The notes beneath the pieces were generated by a model. The model was not told the DNA's origin, searched no databases, and saw only the letters and a program-made list of their open reading frames with translations. Positions 52,203-61,760 of a DNA stretch of 64,000 bases are shown one piece after another. The stretch comes from Metabacillus schmidteae. GTDB taxonomy: Bacteria; Bacillota; Bacilli; Bacillales; Bacillaceae. Both the position numbers and the translations under genes were made by a program. The stretch is from assembly GCF_903166545.1 (NCBI RefSeq), contig NZ_CAESCH010000001.1, forward strand, positions 2,670,001 to 2,734,000. Reading direction: 5' to 3'. Numbering within the stretch: the stretch's first letter is position 1; every line of letters starts with the position of its first letter.

Positions 52203-53357
52203 TTACCAAGATGTTAACATAGTAAAAGCTTGTTTTCCGATTAAAAAGGCTCCGATTGCATATGCTTCTCCACGTTCTTGAAGTTTTGTTAATGCTGGTT
52301 GCTCATCATTTATTGTAAAGCTATTCGGTTGATATTCAGGGTTTTCCTGAAGAGCAGTATTTAAGTAAGTTGCCGTTTCGTTTAAAGCTTGTTTTCCCCT
52401 ATGCATAACCTCATATAATGAAACAAATCCGTGCATGACTCCATTGTATCGAGACGCGGTGACCGGAGTATCAAATTGGGCTAAACGTTTTGCATATTCT
52501 TCTCCCTCATCACGGAGCGGGTCAAATTCAGCTGTAATGATTAACGCAGGAGGAAGGTTTTCAAGATTTGCGTCTAGTGGTGATGTGTATGGGTTTGACC
52601 ACATTTTTTCATCAGGAGTGTAATACTCTCTTGCTTTTTCCATGACACCTCTTGAGATGAAATAATAGCCGTTATCATAACTGTCACGTGAAGCAAAAGG
52701 AACATCTTGGAACGTTGTGAGAGGATATAATAATGCTTGAGCAGCTATGTTAGGTCCGTTGCGGTCACGGGCCATCAATGTTACGACTGTTGCGAGATTT
52801 CCCCCGGCACTATCGCCGACAACAGCAAGTTTAGAAGGATCTCCATGGAATAAATCAGCATGTTTCTCTGCCCATACAAGTGCCTGAAAGCTATCCTCTG
52901 TCGCAGTTGGAAAAGGATATGTAGGTGCCAAGCGGTACTCAACAGAAATGACGACACTGTTAGTTTTAGAGGCTAAAGCGCGAACAATATTATCATGAGT
53001 TTGAATGTTACCATAACCTTCTAAGAAAGCTCCACCGTGGTAATAGAGAATAATAGGATGCTGTCCTTCTGCCTTAGGTTGATAGATTCTTACTGGTATC
53101 TCTTCCCCATCAGACATAGGAATCATCATATCTTTACGAAAAAAACGTGATTCTCCAGAACCTGTAAAGATTTTTGGAACTTTCATCCCGGAAGTTACAA
53201 TACGCTGATCAACTGCATGTAATAGAACACCTGTTTTGACTGGTACTTTCCCTGCTTCTGTGTGACTCCAATACTCCACTGTTATCATAATTCCAAGAAC
53301 ACAAAGTAAAATCATCATCATACATGAGAGGACGAATTTCTTTAGTTGCTTTAACAT
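52203..53357 (-). CDS. Alpha/beta-hydrolase, membrane-anchored esterase (HSL-like)
   Basis: A 384-residue esterase/lipase of the hormone-sensitive-lipase group. It has an N-terminal membrane segment (about 8-27) that would export and anchor it, the oxyanion motif YYHGGAFLEGYG, nucleophile Ser in GDSAGGNLA, Asp in TAEFDPLRDEG and His in GVMHGFVSLY. Substrates are likely short-chain esters. The C-terminal ~50 residues (ALTKLQERGEAYAIGAFLIG) lie beyond the usual end. Start follows GGGAGGGAAG. It is alone, with terminators on both sides. Confidence 0.85.
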   Translation of the reverse strand: MLKQLKKFVLSCMMMILLCVLGIMITVEYWSHTEAGKVPVKTGVLLHAVDQRIVTSGMKVPKIFTGSGESRFFRKDMMIPMSDGEEIPVRIYQPKAEGQHPIILYYHGGAFLEGYGNIQTHDNIVRALASKTNSVVISVEYRLAPTYPFPTATEDSFQALVWAEKHADLFHGDPSKLAVVGDSAGGNLATVVTLMARDRNGPNIAAQALLYPLTTFQDVPFASRDSYDNGYYFISRGVMEKAREYYTPDEKMWSNPYTSPLDANLENLPPALIITAEFDPLRDEGEEYAKRLAQFDTPVTASRYNGVMHGFVSLYEVMHRGKQALNETATYLNTALQENPEYQPNSFTINDEQPALTKLQERGEAYAIGAFLIGKQAFTMLTSW

Positions 53358-53458
53358 AATAATGCGGTCATTCGCTTCCCTCCCTATTTAAAAGTCTATT
53401 ATTATAGTATAATAGAAGAGTGACTGGTAGTAGTAAACCAATTTCAGGTAACATAGGA

Positions 53459-53487
53459 AAAAGCCCTCAATATGAGGATTGAAGGCT
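53459..53487 (-). terminator. Terminator of the SNF2 helicase gene
   Basis: On the minus strand AGCCTTCAATCCTCAT pairs with ATTGAGGGCT (one bulge on one arm), followed by TTTTTCC. It overlaps the stop codon region at 53487. Confidence 0.7.
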
Positions 53488-56400
53488 TACAGCATTAATA
53501 TTTCTCTAATATCATCTTCTGTTAGACTTTGAGATATATCACCGTTGGAATCAATGAGTTCCTCTACAAGATTCCTTTTTTTATCTTGAAGTTCATTCAT
53601 TTTTTCTTCTATCGTTCCTTTGGCAACAAGCTTTAACACGGTAACAGCGTTTTTCTGGCCAATACGGTGGGCACGGTCGGCTGCCTGCTCTTCTACAGCA
53701 GGATTCCACCATGTATCATATAGTATGACTGTATCCGCACTCATCAAATTTAAGCCAGTCCCTCCAGCTTTTAATGAGATGAGAAAGTAATCTCTCTCCC
53801 CTTGATTGTATCGCTGACAAATTTCAACCCGCTCTTCAGATGGAGTTTGTCCATCAAGATAAAAGTATGAAAGTCCTCTTAATGTGAGTTCTTTTCCAAT
53901 GAGCTCCAACATTTTCGTGAACTGTGAAAAAATTAACAACCTTTTCCCGGCATGTTTTGCTTCTTCAATAATGTGAAAAAGCTGTTCAAATTTTGCTGAA
54001 CTTCCTGTATATCCGTCTACAAACAGTTTTGGATGACAACAAATTTGGCGTAATCTCGTTAATCCTGCTAAAATTCGAATTCTATTTTTTCGAATGGTAT
54101 CTTTATCTAAATGTTTTAATGTGTCATGTCTTAGTTTTGCTAAATACGCTGCATAAAGTTTCTTTTGCTCTGGAAGAAGTTCAACAGAATCAATCTCTTC
54201 GTATTTTTTAGGAAATTCATGTAGTACGTCCTCTTTTATTCGTCTTAATAAAAACGGACGAATTCTGCGTGATATCGTCTTATTTGTCAACTGGCTATAA
54301 TCCTTTAATCCTAAGAACAGCTGTGGAAACACAACATGAAAAATCGACCAAAGCTCTTCTACTGAATTTTCTACAGGAGTACCTGTAAGAGCAAATCGAT
54401 TGTTTGCCTTAATTTTCTTAACAGCTCTAGCAGTTTGTGTTATAGGATTTTTAAAGGCTTGTGCTTCATCATAAAATACGGAATGAAATTCTTGTTTTTC
54501 ATACCACATAATGTCTTTACGTAATAATGGATAAGACGTAATGACGACATCTAAGTTTGTTAAATCCTTTTGCAGGGCTTCACGATCTGTTCTGCTCCCA
54601 TCTAATACGACAGCTTGTACTTCCGGAGCAAACGTGAGCAGTTCACTTAACCAATTATAGGTGAGTGATGAAGGACAAATAATAAGAGCAGAAGTTTTCG
54701 TGTCACGAATCGTTGAAAGCTCTGACACAATAAATGCGATGCTTTGGATCGTTTTCCCAAGACCCATATCATCTGCCAGTATTCCTCCGAACCCATAGTG
54801 AGCAAGTGTTTTCATCCACTTGTATCCTGTTTTTTGATAATCCTTTAAAATCGATTCCAGGCTGTCAGGTATTGGAAAGTCAAGACTGCCGGGATCTCGA
54901 ATTGTTTGAAGAAAATCACGAAAAGAAGCTTCTACTTGAAATGATTCATTGCTATCGACATAATCAAGCAGTTGAATACACTGCTCAAACGGTAAATCCA
55001 GACCATTAGATAAGCTTTTATTCTCAAGAAAAGGAGTTTGAAGAAAACGTTGAATTTCCTGAAACTCTTTCGATTCAAGTGAAAGCAATGAGCCATTTTT
55101 TAATCGATAATATTTTCTTTTTTCCTCGAGTGCTGCCAATACTTCCCGGATTTGCTTTTCTGCAAATCCTTCCATTTCAAACTTGAACTCTAACCAATTT
55201 GTCCGTTCCTTTTTCATTCTAATTCGTATCTGTGGTTTCATCTTATCCTTAAAGAGGCGGGAGCGAACAGCAGTTGTTGCATATACTTGGGTCAGCTTAT
55301 GAAGTTTTGGAACAAGATAATACAAAAATTCATATTCGAGTTCTTCATTTTGAAGATAATAGCCTTCTTCTGTTTTCGAAAACATTGCCTCTTCCATTAG
55401 CTTTAAAATTTCATTTTCTTTTTCAACATCCCTTATGAGCAATGTGTTCGTTGGCGGCTCACGTGTTTCAAGCGGATTAAGAATGATCGTATCATATTGA
55501 AATTCAATACTTGCAAGTAAACGATTTTTAATTCGATCTAAATACAGTTTTGCTACTAATGGCGTTTTCATCATTAAATTTGTTATGTCAGTTGATAAGG
55601 ATACTTTGCCAAGTCTACGAAGACCTGGAACCACTTTTTCAATAAAAATGCCTATTTGATTTTGAGGAATCATCAGTCGATTAGTGCCAGAGGATTTGAG
55701 CATCTGCTGTATTTCAAATAATCGATTTGAATCTTCACTCTCCAAAAATGTAACTGTATTTACATATAAAACACATTGATATGGCTGAAAAACTACCAGT
55801 TTGTCTAGCCCATCAATAGATAGTTCATAGCCATTATGGTGTGCTCTACTCAAATGAAAATCTATTGGAAGCAAATCGTTTGATTGCTTCATCCTATAAT
55901 ATCGTTTTTCCTTATCTTCTATCTTCACGATCGGTGCTTGCAAGAGCAGCGGAAAAAGCTTTCCAAATGAGGTCGGTGGAATCAATAACAACTGAGCATG
56001 AGATGATCTATGGTCATTGTATATTTTCTCGTCATGAACAATTCCAATAAGCTGTTGTAAAATCATATCATCTTCTTTGAGGAAGCAATGCTTGTCATGA
56101 TTAAACGTAAATGATGCAAGTTTGATACTATTCCCATGCTTTAATTTTTCTAAAAACAAATGGATGTTTTCAACTTTTTGTTGTTGAATGCTTATCTCTA
56201 TACCAAGTAAGTGATGTCCGTCTTCCGCTTTGAAAGGTTTACAAATAAATTCCGCTTCCAGTACATCCCGATTTTCAAAGTGTCTTTGATGTTGACTTGA
56301 CCGTATTGAAGACCCATTAAATAAACCAAATAATCCTTCTGTTAATTGATCGGGTGATGAGTTATTTTCTACCGGCCCTGTCACTTTTCTTTGCTGTTCA

Positions 56401-56669
56401 TAAATTGATAACAATACAGCAGCAACATGCTGACAATCTTTATCAAAGGAAGCTAGCTTGGGACATGTGCATGCCGCTCTGAATTCTCCTTTTTCATCAT
56501 GTTTTATAGTTACGTGAAAATTTTCTGTACCAGAGACTGTTGCGTTATATTGATTGTCTTGATAAGAATCAAAGACTACTTTATTCGCGTGATAAAAAGC
56601 ACTTCCTCTTTTAAAGGATGTTATGCCACACACTTCTTTTATGATTTGATGATTTAGTCTTATTGTCAA
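53487..56669 (-). CDS. SNF2-family helicase with SWIM zinc finger
   Basis: A 1060-residue Swi2/Snf2 DNA translocase. N-terminal SWIM finger: CTCPKLASFDKDCQHV near residues 68-84. The helicase core starts near 610: DDMGLGKTIQ (Walker A, about 637), FYDEAQAFKN (DEAQ-like box, about 733), ALTGTPVENSVEELW, and helicase motifs VI in QAADRAHRIGQ. It is like B. subtilis YwqA. Role: ATP-driven remodelling of DNA-protein complexes; details unknown. Start is a convincing ATG with GGGAGGCC upstream. It is monocistronic. Confidence 0.92.
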   Translation of the reverse strand: MTIRLNHQIIKEVCGITSFKRGSAFYHANKVVFDSYQDNQYNATVSGTENFHVTIKHDEKGEFRAACTCPKLASFDKDCQHVAAVLLSIYEQQRKVTGPVENNSSPDQLTEGLFGLFNGSSIRSSQHQRHFENRDVLEAEFICKPFKAEDGHHLLGIEISIQQQKVENIHLFLEKLKHGNSIKLASFTFNHDKHCFLKEDDMILQQLIGIVHDEKIYNDHRSSHAQLLLIPPTSFGKLFPLLLQAPIVKIEDKEKRYYRMKQSNDLLPIDFHLSRAHHNGYELSIDGLDKLVVFQPYQCVLYVNTVTFLESEDSNRLFEIQQMLKSSGTNRLMIPQNQIGIFIEKVVPGLRRLGKVSLSTDITNLMMKTPLVAKLYLDRIKNRLLASIEFQYDTIILNPLETREPPTNTLLIRDVEKENEILKLMEEAMFSKTEEGYYLQNEELEYEFLYYLVPKLHKLTQVYATTAVRSRLFKDKMKPQIRIRMKKERTNWLEFKFEMEGFAEKQIREVLAALEEKRKYYRLKNGSLLSLESKEFQEIQRFLQTPFLENKSLSNGLDLPFEQCIQLLDYVDSNESFQVEASFRDFLQTIRDPGSLDFPIPDSLESILKDYQKTGYKWMKTLAHYGFGGILADDMGLGKTIQSIAFIVSELSTIRDTKTSALIICPSSLTYNWLSELLTFAPEVQAVVLDGSRTDREALQKDLTNLDVVITSYPLLRKDIMWYEKQEFHSVFYDEAQAFKNPITQTARAVKKIKANNRFALTGTPVENSVEELWSIFHVVFPQLFLGLKDYSQLTNKTISRRIRPFLLRRIKEDVLHEFPKKYEEIDSVELLPEQKKLYAAYLAKLRHDTLKHLDKDTIRKNRIRILAGLTRLRQICCHPKLFVDGYTGSSAKFEQLFHIIEEAKHAGKRLLIFSQFTKMLELIGKELTLRGLSYFYLDGQTPSEERVEICQRYNQGERDYFLISLKAGGTGLNLMSADTVILYDTWWNPAVEEQAADRAHRIGQKNAVTVLKLVAKGTIEEKMNELQDKKRNLVEELIDSNGDISQSLTEDDIREILML

Positions 56670-56910
56670 TGTCTGGCCTCCCTTTGAAGTGAACTTTTAA
56701 TAGTGAGATGAATGTCAAAATACAGTTTACCATGAATTTAATCAGTATTGGTAATGAGAAATAACTCGGACATTTCCTGGGCAAGCGCAAAAACTGTCAT
56801 TTCTCTTACTGATTCGTTAAATTTTTCACTCTATTTTCTACAAAATAAAGGGTATTGCGACTAGACAGGAGAATATAAACAAAGAATTTAAGAAAATAAG
56901 GATGATGAAT

Positions 56911-57462
56911 TTGTCAGTTAACTTTTGTATGAAATGTGGTTCCAAAATATGTATTCGTGAAATCGATGGTGTAGAAAGATATGCGTGCTCCAGCTGTGAG
57001 TTTGTCTTTTGGGGCGATTATAGTATCGGAGTTGGAGGTTTAGTGATAAAGGATCACAAAGTTCTCCTTGTGAAACGTGCTCATAATCCCGGTAAAGGAT
57101 ATTGGACAAATCCAGGTGGATATATTGAACAATTAGAAAGTATTGAAGAAACAGTTGTGAGAGAGGTTAAGGAAGAAACAGGGATTACGGCAAAAGTGAA
57201 TCGAATTGTCGCACTGCGTGATCTTCCACGCCAAGTACATAATGTTTATATTGCCTTTGCTATGGATTATGTGGAAGGTGACCCGATACCTGATGGCATT
57301 GAGTCAGATGAGGCAGGTTTTTATAGTCTTGATGAAATTGAAGAAATGAATGTAGCCCCATTTACAAGATGGTTAGTAAAAATAGCGTTTGAAGATGTTG
57401 AATGTGGACTACAAAAAGATGAGAAAACAATCCTAAAAGATTCTATCCTTTTTTCAATATAA
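56911..57462 (+). CDS. Nudix hydrolase with zinc-ribbon N-terminus
   Basis: A 183-residue enzyme. An N-terminal zinc ribbon (CMKCG and CSSC) precedes the Nudix domain with the full box GGYIEQLESIEETVVREVKE followed by ETGI. Zinc-ribbon Nudix proteins like NudC hydrolyse NADH, ADP-ribose or other nucleoside diphosphates; substrate not determined. The TTG at 56911 lies nine bases after AAGG, better placed than ATG 56902/56905. No operon partner. 56670-56900 is AT-rich and empty. Confidence 0.88.
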   Translation: MSVNFCMKCGSKICIREIDGVERYACSSCEFVFWGDYSIGVGGLVIKDHKVLLVKRAHNPGKGYWTNPGGYIEQLESIEETVVREVKEETGITAKVNRIVALRDLPRQVHNVYIAFAMDYVEGDPIPDGIESDEAGFYSLDEIEEMNVAPFTRWLVKIAFEDVECGLQKDEKTILKDSILFSI

Positions 57463-57469
57463 AATACAA

Positions 57470-57506
57470 CCCTCAACAAGGTAGTACATCTACTTTGTTG
57501 AGGTTA
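57470..57506. terminator. Bidirectional terminator between convergent genes
   Basis: AACCCTCAACAAGGTAG and CTACTTTGTTGAGGTT form a long stem with one or two mismatches, with T-rich sequence on the right side. Confidence 0.7.
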
Positions 57507-57737
57507 TTTGTTTATGCTCTTCTTTACTTCATTCCTAATCAATTCAATAAGTTCTTCAGAAAGATTTGCGGGAAGAGAGGTGTTGTCTTCCAATACCCAT
57601 TTGTTTAAGATTTCCAGGTCTGACTTATTAAACGTGATACTGTAAGTAGTATTGTTATGCGTGAATTCAGTTGTTACAGCTTCTTCACCATATAAGCCAT
57701 CATCAATAATTATATGTGTAATTTCATAATCCTTCAT
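57504..57737 (-). CDS. Small acidic protein, unknown function
   Basis: A 77-residue protein that starts MKDYEITHIIIDDGLYGEEA, followed by TTYSITFNKSDLEILNKWVL and ELIELIRNEVKKSINK. A beta-hairpin followed by helices is likely. GGAGATGACAAA precedes the ATG. The gene lies just upstream of a terminator and after the LLM operon on the same strand, so it could be cotranscribed. No family recognised with confidence. Confidence 0.55.
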   Translation of the reverse strand: MKDYEITHIIIDDGLYGEEAVTTEFTHNNTTYSITFNKSDLEILNKWVLEDNTSLPANLSEELIELIRNEVKKSINK

Positions 57738-57805
57738 TTTGTCATCTCCTCATTCAAATCGCTTTCCTTTCTTTAGAATAAGCGTTAAGAGATGGTTTAT
57801 ACATG

Positions 57806-58804
57806 TTACTTGAATGCTTTTGAAATTAGCTTGTAAGAAGTTAATCGATCTTCTGGTGAATGTGTGATCGTGACAATCATGATTTCATCAGCTTGATAAG
57901 AAGCTTGTAGATCTAGTAATTTCTTTTTAACTTCCATTTGATTACCAATGATCATTTTTTGTTTCATTTTTTCTACTTTATGCTTTTCTTCTTCTGTTAA
58001 CGGATACTCTTTCGCCTTTTTAACTGAAGGAATTCCTTTGTTTCCTTCTCCTTTTTCTTTTTGAATCGCCCATATCAATGAACTTAACGCAATTTCTTCT
58101 GCTATTTCAGTCGTGTCTGCACATATAGCAGATACGGTAACGATAACATTAGGTTTATGTTCTTCTTTTTTTGGTTTGTATGAATCACGATATTGTTTGA
58201 TAATATCCTGGCCGTCATTCTCACTCATAAATTGTCCAAATGCATAGCTCATTCCTGTTTCTGCTGCTAATAAGGCACTTTTTTTACTAGTTCCAAGAAG
58301 CCATGGTGCAGGTGCAGTTTCTGGAATTGGAGCTGCTTTTACCTTAGCGTATTCATGATCTGCTGGAAAATCATTATAAATAAAATGCAGTAACTCCTCT
58401 AATGATTTTGGTAAATCCCACACCTGCTGGAGAAATCGATCTGATAGTGCATTTGTTGCTTCTGCTGAACCACCTGGTGCTCTGCCAATCCCAATATCGA
58501 TTCGATTAGGAAATAAGGTAGCAAGCATGTTATATGTTTCCGCTACTTTATAGGGTCTATAATAAGGCAATAATACAGCTCCAGAACCAATTCGTATTGT
58601 TTTAGTATTTGCACCTATATAAGACAACATCACTTCAGGTGCTGAGCATGCCAGCCCTGCTAAATCATGATGTTCTGCTATCCAAAAACGAGTATACCCA
58701 AGCTGCTCACCAACCTGTGCTAGCCGCTTTGATTCCTTTAATGCATCTTGAGGTGTTTGATTTGATGAAATGGGTGCCTGGTCTAATATACTTAGTCTCA
58801 TCAT
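57806..58804 (-). CDS. LLM class flavin-dependent monooxygenase
   Basis: A 332-residue F420/FMN-dependent luciferase-like oxidoreductase, group MsnO8-like. RLSILDQAPISSNQTPQDAL, GYTRFWIAEHHDLAGLACSA, RIGSGAVLLPYYRPYKVAET and IGIGRAPGGSAEAT are characteristic. In the family FMNH2 and oxygen are used on small organic substrates, which are unknown here. Paralogue of the interrupted gene at 49084. The ATG at 58804 or its neighbour at 58801 follow GAGAGGCGAT. It lies nine bp after the DUF3219 gene, forming an operon. Confidence 0.88.
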   Translation of the reverse strand: MMRLSILDQAPISSNQTPQDALKESKRLAQVGEQLGYTRFWIAEHHDLAGLACSAPEVMLSYIGANTKTIRIGSGAVLLPYYRPYKVAETYNMLATLFPNRIDIGIGRAPGGSAEATNALSDRFLQQVWDLPKSLEELLHFIYNDFPADHEYAKVKAAPIPETAPAPWLLGTSKKSALLAAETGMSYAFGQFMSENDGQDIIKQYRDSYKPKKEEHKPNVIVTVSAICADTTEIAEEIALSSLIWAIQKEKGEGNKGIPSVKKAKEYPLTEEEKHKVEKMKQKMIIGNQMEVKKKLLDLQASYQADEIMIVTITHSPEDRLTSYKLISKAFK

Positions 58805-58813
58805 ATCGCCTCT

Positions 58814-59098
58814 CTAGTTTTCCTGTTCTATGATTTGCAATGAAAAACGAGATACTTGGTTTTCCTTATACAAGTTTGTTAAGGAAGTGGAATAATTATT
58901 AATTACACCATGAAAAGAAAGATTTTTTTCCTGTATTTTCACATCAAACTCGCTTTTATAAAGTAAAGTCGTGATTTCATGATATTTATCACTTGTAACT
59001 AGAAAATCAAAAGATATTTGCATAAGGTTATTTTTCGTTTTTTCTTCGTAATTGGTTATAGATATAGTTGTATCGTTTAACATAATTTCAGATACCAT
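58814..59098 (-). CDS. DUF3219 (YkvR-like) protein
   Basis: A 94-residue protein: MVSEIMLNDTTISITNYEEK, MQISFDFLVTSDKYHEITTL, YKSEFDVKIQEKNL and INNYSTSLTNLYKENQV. This agrees closely with the DUF3219/YkvR family of Bacillus, beta-rich, function unknown. GGAGGTTATTTA precedes the start. First gene of a two-gene unit with the LLM monooxygenase, so a functional link is possible. Confidence 0.85.
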   Translation of the reverse strand: MVSEIMLNDTTISITNYEEKTKNNLMQISFDFLVTSDKYHEITTLLYKSEFDVKIQEKNLSFHGVINNYSTSLTNLYKENQVSRFSLQIIEQEN

Positions 59099-59217
59099 TA
59101 AATAACCTCCTAGTATTCATTATATGTATGTACGATCATATAATAATTTTCTCTTTAAGGAAAACAAATTGACTTGAGGAGAAATCTCTCCTAATAATAT
59201 TTCCGAAAAAACACCAA

Positions 59218-59254
59218 ATAAAAAAGATGAACCTGTTTATGTTCATCTTTTTGT
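59218..59254 (-). terminator. Terminator of the M48 peptidase-ankyrin gene
   Basis: AAAAAGATGAAC pairs with GTTCATCTTTTT. Both flanks allow bidirectional use. It lies about 30 bp beyond the stop codon. Confidence 0.75.
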
Positions 59255-59286
59255 ATGGTTTATTCATTAAATCAATCTATACGTAA

Positions 59287-60606
59287 TTAGAACGTATTAG
59301 GATCTTCTGAATAGGATTCAAGTAATTGAATAAATTCCTTATTATCATAATCGATAGCATGATCAATAGCTGACAGGCCATCTGTATCCTGTAACATTGG
59401 ATCGGCACCAGACTCCAGCAATAATTTTCCTGATTCAAGGTCCCATGCACTTACAGCTGATATTAACGGTGTCCATCCGTAATCATCCTGGTGGTTCGGG
59501 TCTGCTCCATATTCAAGAAGAATTGGAACAAAATCAGGTCTCTCATTCATAACAGCAATCATAAGAGCACTTTCCCCGTATTCATTAATCGTATTAGGAT
59601 CTGACCCATCCTCTAATAATTGTTCAACGGTTTCCACATCATTATCTACAATTGCTTGCATCAATGGCACATCTTCGTATCCAGTTTCATATTCATATGG
59701 ATCTGCCAATTCACTTAAGAAATCAAGCTTAGAAATTGCTAATGTAGCTCCAACAGTCACACCAATAAATAAACCTGGTAAAAGGAAGAAAACGAGCACA
59801 ATAATAAAAATAATTTGCTTGTGTTTGCTTACTAATTTTACAGTTGCGTTGTCACCACCATTAATAAATGTTTCGATTTCATGAATTCGCTTAGGAATTG
59901 GCGGGTGTGTTGACAATAATTCTGTTAGTGTTGCAAAGAACCCTTTTTTCTCATTATACTGCTCTAAATAATCATTTAAGTTGACTTTGTTATATAACCG
60001 TCTTCCTGCTGCTAAGATTAATAAACCATTAATTGCATTTTGGGGCTTTTCTGTATAATAAGCAGCCATACGGTCACAAGTATATTCAGCCATTCGTAGA
60101 TAACTAGTTCCTAAGAAAGGAATCCACATAGCTAAAGAGACAAAGATGCTTTTTGAAATATGATTACGTTTTAAATGAGCCAGTTCGTGTGCAATGATAT
60201 AATCGATATCAAAATCTGAAGATTCTTCAGCAATATCAACAAAATCAGAATATAAAACAACCATGTTTTTTCCTGATATTGCGAGAATTTTTGTCGCAAA
60301 CGCATTTAATAATCCACCAGATTCAAGGATATAAACCTCAGGTATGTTTTTTAGTTCCATCTTAGCAGATAAGTTAACAACTTTTTCATACAAATCTGGA
60401 AATTGAGATTCGCGAAGTCTAACCCCGTTTAACTGAATATGTGACATCGAGATGATGTGTGAAAAAAGTGATATAAGACCAAGTACCAGGAAAATAAATA
60501 TTCCGACGATAGATATAAGCAAATATAAAGCGGCCAAACATGTGGTAATGACACAAAAGATAAAAAGTGTTTCTTCATGCTTATGTACTAACTGATTTTC
60601 TTTCAT
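59287..60606 (-). CDS. M48-family metallopeptidase fused to ankyrin repeats
   Basis: A 439-residue integral membrane protein. Two membrane segments (about 12-35 and 36-55) precede the peptidase domain with HELAH at 140-144 and third ligand Glu in AEYTCDR (about 174), as in HtpX/Ste24-like peptidases. Another membrane region lies at about 264-290. The C-terminal 125 residues hold four ankyrin repeats: MQAIVDNDVETVEQLLEDGS, then ALMIAVMNERPDFVPILLEY, TPLISAVSAWDLESGKLLLE, and AIDHAIDYDNKEFIQLLE. The fusion suggests substrate or partner binding by the ankyrin part. Start follows AAAGGAGT. Confidence 0.88.
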   Translation of the reverse strand: MKENQLVHKHEETLFIFCVITTCLAALYLLISIVGIFIFLVLGLISLFSHIISMSHIQLNGVRLRESQFPDLYEKVVNLSAKMELKNIPEVYILESGGLLNAFATKILAISGKNMVVLYSDFVDIAEESSDFDIDYIIAHELAHLKRNHISKSIFVSLAMWIPFLGTSYLRMAEYTCDRMAAYYTEKPQNAINGLLILAAGRRLYNKVNLNDYLEQYNEKKGFFATLTELLSTHPPIPKRIHEIETFINGGDNATVKLVSKHKQIIFIIVLVFFLLPGLFIGVTVGATLAISKLDFLSELADPYEYETGYEDVPLMQAIVDNDVETVEQLLEDGSDPNTINEYGESALMIAVMNERPDFVPILLEYGADPNHQDDYGWTPLISAVSAWDLESGKLLLESGADPMLQDTDGLSAIDHAIDYDNKEFIQLLESYSEDPNTF

Positions 60607-60659
60607 TTAATATGTACTCCTTTATGAACTTATGATTTTAGAGAATGAAATACGTGCTT

Positions 60660-60691
60660 AAGATACACATGAAAGCCATTCATGTGTATCT
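60660..60691 (-). terminator. Possible terminator of the bluB gene
   Basis: AGATACACATGA pairs perfectly with TCATGTGTATCT around a seven-base loop. The T-run is weak on both strands. Confidence 0.5.
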
Positions 60692-60700
60692 GAATGTTCT

Positions 60701-61354
60701 TTATTCTACTAATTCCCCCCATTTGTTTTTATAAATTAAGTTTTGTAATGATTGTCTCTTTTCCCATTTTGCTGTTTCTAAAATGGGTGCCTTAGGATAA
60801 ACATCTGTGTAGCCTAGAGAAATGAGTGCAACAGGATCGATATGTGGCGGTATTTTTAAGATATCACGAACATCTGCTTTTTTATAAAAACTTACCCAAC
60901 CCATTGCGATACCTTCAACACATGAAGCTAACCACATATTTTGAATGGCACAGGCAGTTGACAACATATCAGTTTCCGGAATTGAATTTCTCCCTAACAC
61001 ATGGGCTCCGCCTCTAGTTGGATCACATGTAACACATATGGTAATAGGAGCTTCTTTAATTCCTTCAATTTTTAATTGAAGAAATGATGATGCCCGCTTA
61101 TCTTCTTCATAGTGAATGGCAAGAGCTCTTCTTTCTTTATCCGCAGCCCAAGCTAATTTATGCTTCAAATCATCAGAATCAATTAAAATGAAATTCCAAG
61201 GCTGCATAAACCCTACAGAAGGTGCTTGATGAGCTGCTACCAAAATCCTATGGACAGCATCGGGTGGTACAGGATCACATTTAAAGCTTCGCACATCTCT
61301 TCTCGTTGCAATTACTTTGTACAAAGCATCTTTTTCTTCATTAGAAAACAACAT
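60701..61354 (-). CDS. bluB: 5,6-dimethylbenzimidazole synthase
   Basis: A 217-residue nitroreductase-fold enzyme that converts FMNH2 and oxygen into 5,6-dimethylbenzimidazole, the lower ligand of cobalamin. Seen are RRDVRSFKCDPVPPDAVHRI, APSVGFMQPWNFILI, VTCDPTRGGAHVLGRNSIPE, and WLASCVEGIAMGWVSFY, all typical of BluB rather than ordinary nitroreductases. No cobalamin riboswitch or other B12 gene is seen nearby, so it may serve ligand remodelling. Start ATG follows GAGGTGTATACG. Confidence 0.9.
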   Translation of the reverse strand: MLFSNEEKDALYKVIATRRDVRSFKCDPVPPDAVHRILVAAHQAPSVGFMQPWNFILIDSDDLKHKLAWAADKERRALAIHYEEDKRASSFLQLKIEGIKEAPITICVTCDPTRGGAHVLGRNSIPETDMLSTACAIQNMWLASCVEGIAMGWVSFYKKADVRDILKIPPHIDPVALISLGYTDVYPKAPILETAKWEKRQSLQNLIYKNKWGELVE

Positions 61355-61461
61355 ATCGTATACACCTCAAATCTGTTTGATTAAAAAACTTACAAACAAG
61401 ATCACTCTTAATCTAGTATACGTATGCTTTCAAAAAAGTAGACAAAATGAAAAATGAAAAT

Positions 61462-61482
61462 CCGCCCAGTTCAACTGAGCGG
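61462..61482 (-). terminator. Terminator-like hairpin
   Basis: On the minus strand CCGCTCAGTT and AACTGGGCGG form a short-loop stem (one mismatch), followed by ATTTTCATTTTTC. It is about 140 bp beyond the small gene ending at 61620. The remaining intergenic sequence includes a 14-base match (61418-61431) to the core of the 150-bp repeat family. Confidence 0.5.
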
Positions 61483-61619
61483 GAAATACCTTTAACAACA
61501 GAATTAATACAAGGCATAGAGTGTAAGTGTTCAACAGATATCATCATATAAGAATGAATATGAAATATCAACAAAAATTTGGTTAAATTTACAAAAAATT
61601 CTTTTATTGAAATAACGAT

Positions 61620-61760
61620 CTATTTCTCGCCTTGCTCATCATAAGCGATCAACACAATGTTCTCATTTGTTTCATTACGAAGTTCTTTTTCAAGTGTCAG
61701 GATTTTTTGAAGTTGATCAGGATCTAAATGTGCAACCGGAAATTTTTCAAACATATCCAT
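61620..61760 (-). CDS. Small conserved protein, unknown
   Basis: A 46-residue protein that starts MDMFEKFPVAHLDPDQLQKI and ends ENIVLIAYDEQGEK. AAAGGGGGAAAAGACCG before ATG 61760 marks the start, although the frame is open to 61823. The pattern of a helix followed by IVLIAY is one I recall in short conserved Bacillus proteins without assigned function. It is divergent from the SASP gene. Confidence 0.65.
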   Translation of the reverse strand: MDMFEKFPVAHLDPDQLQKILTLEKELRNETNENIVLIAYDEQGEK

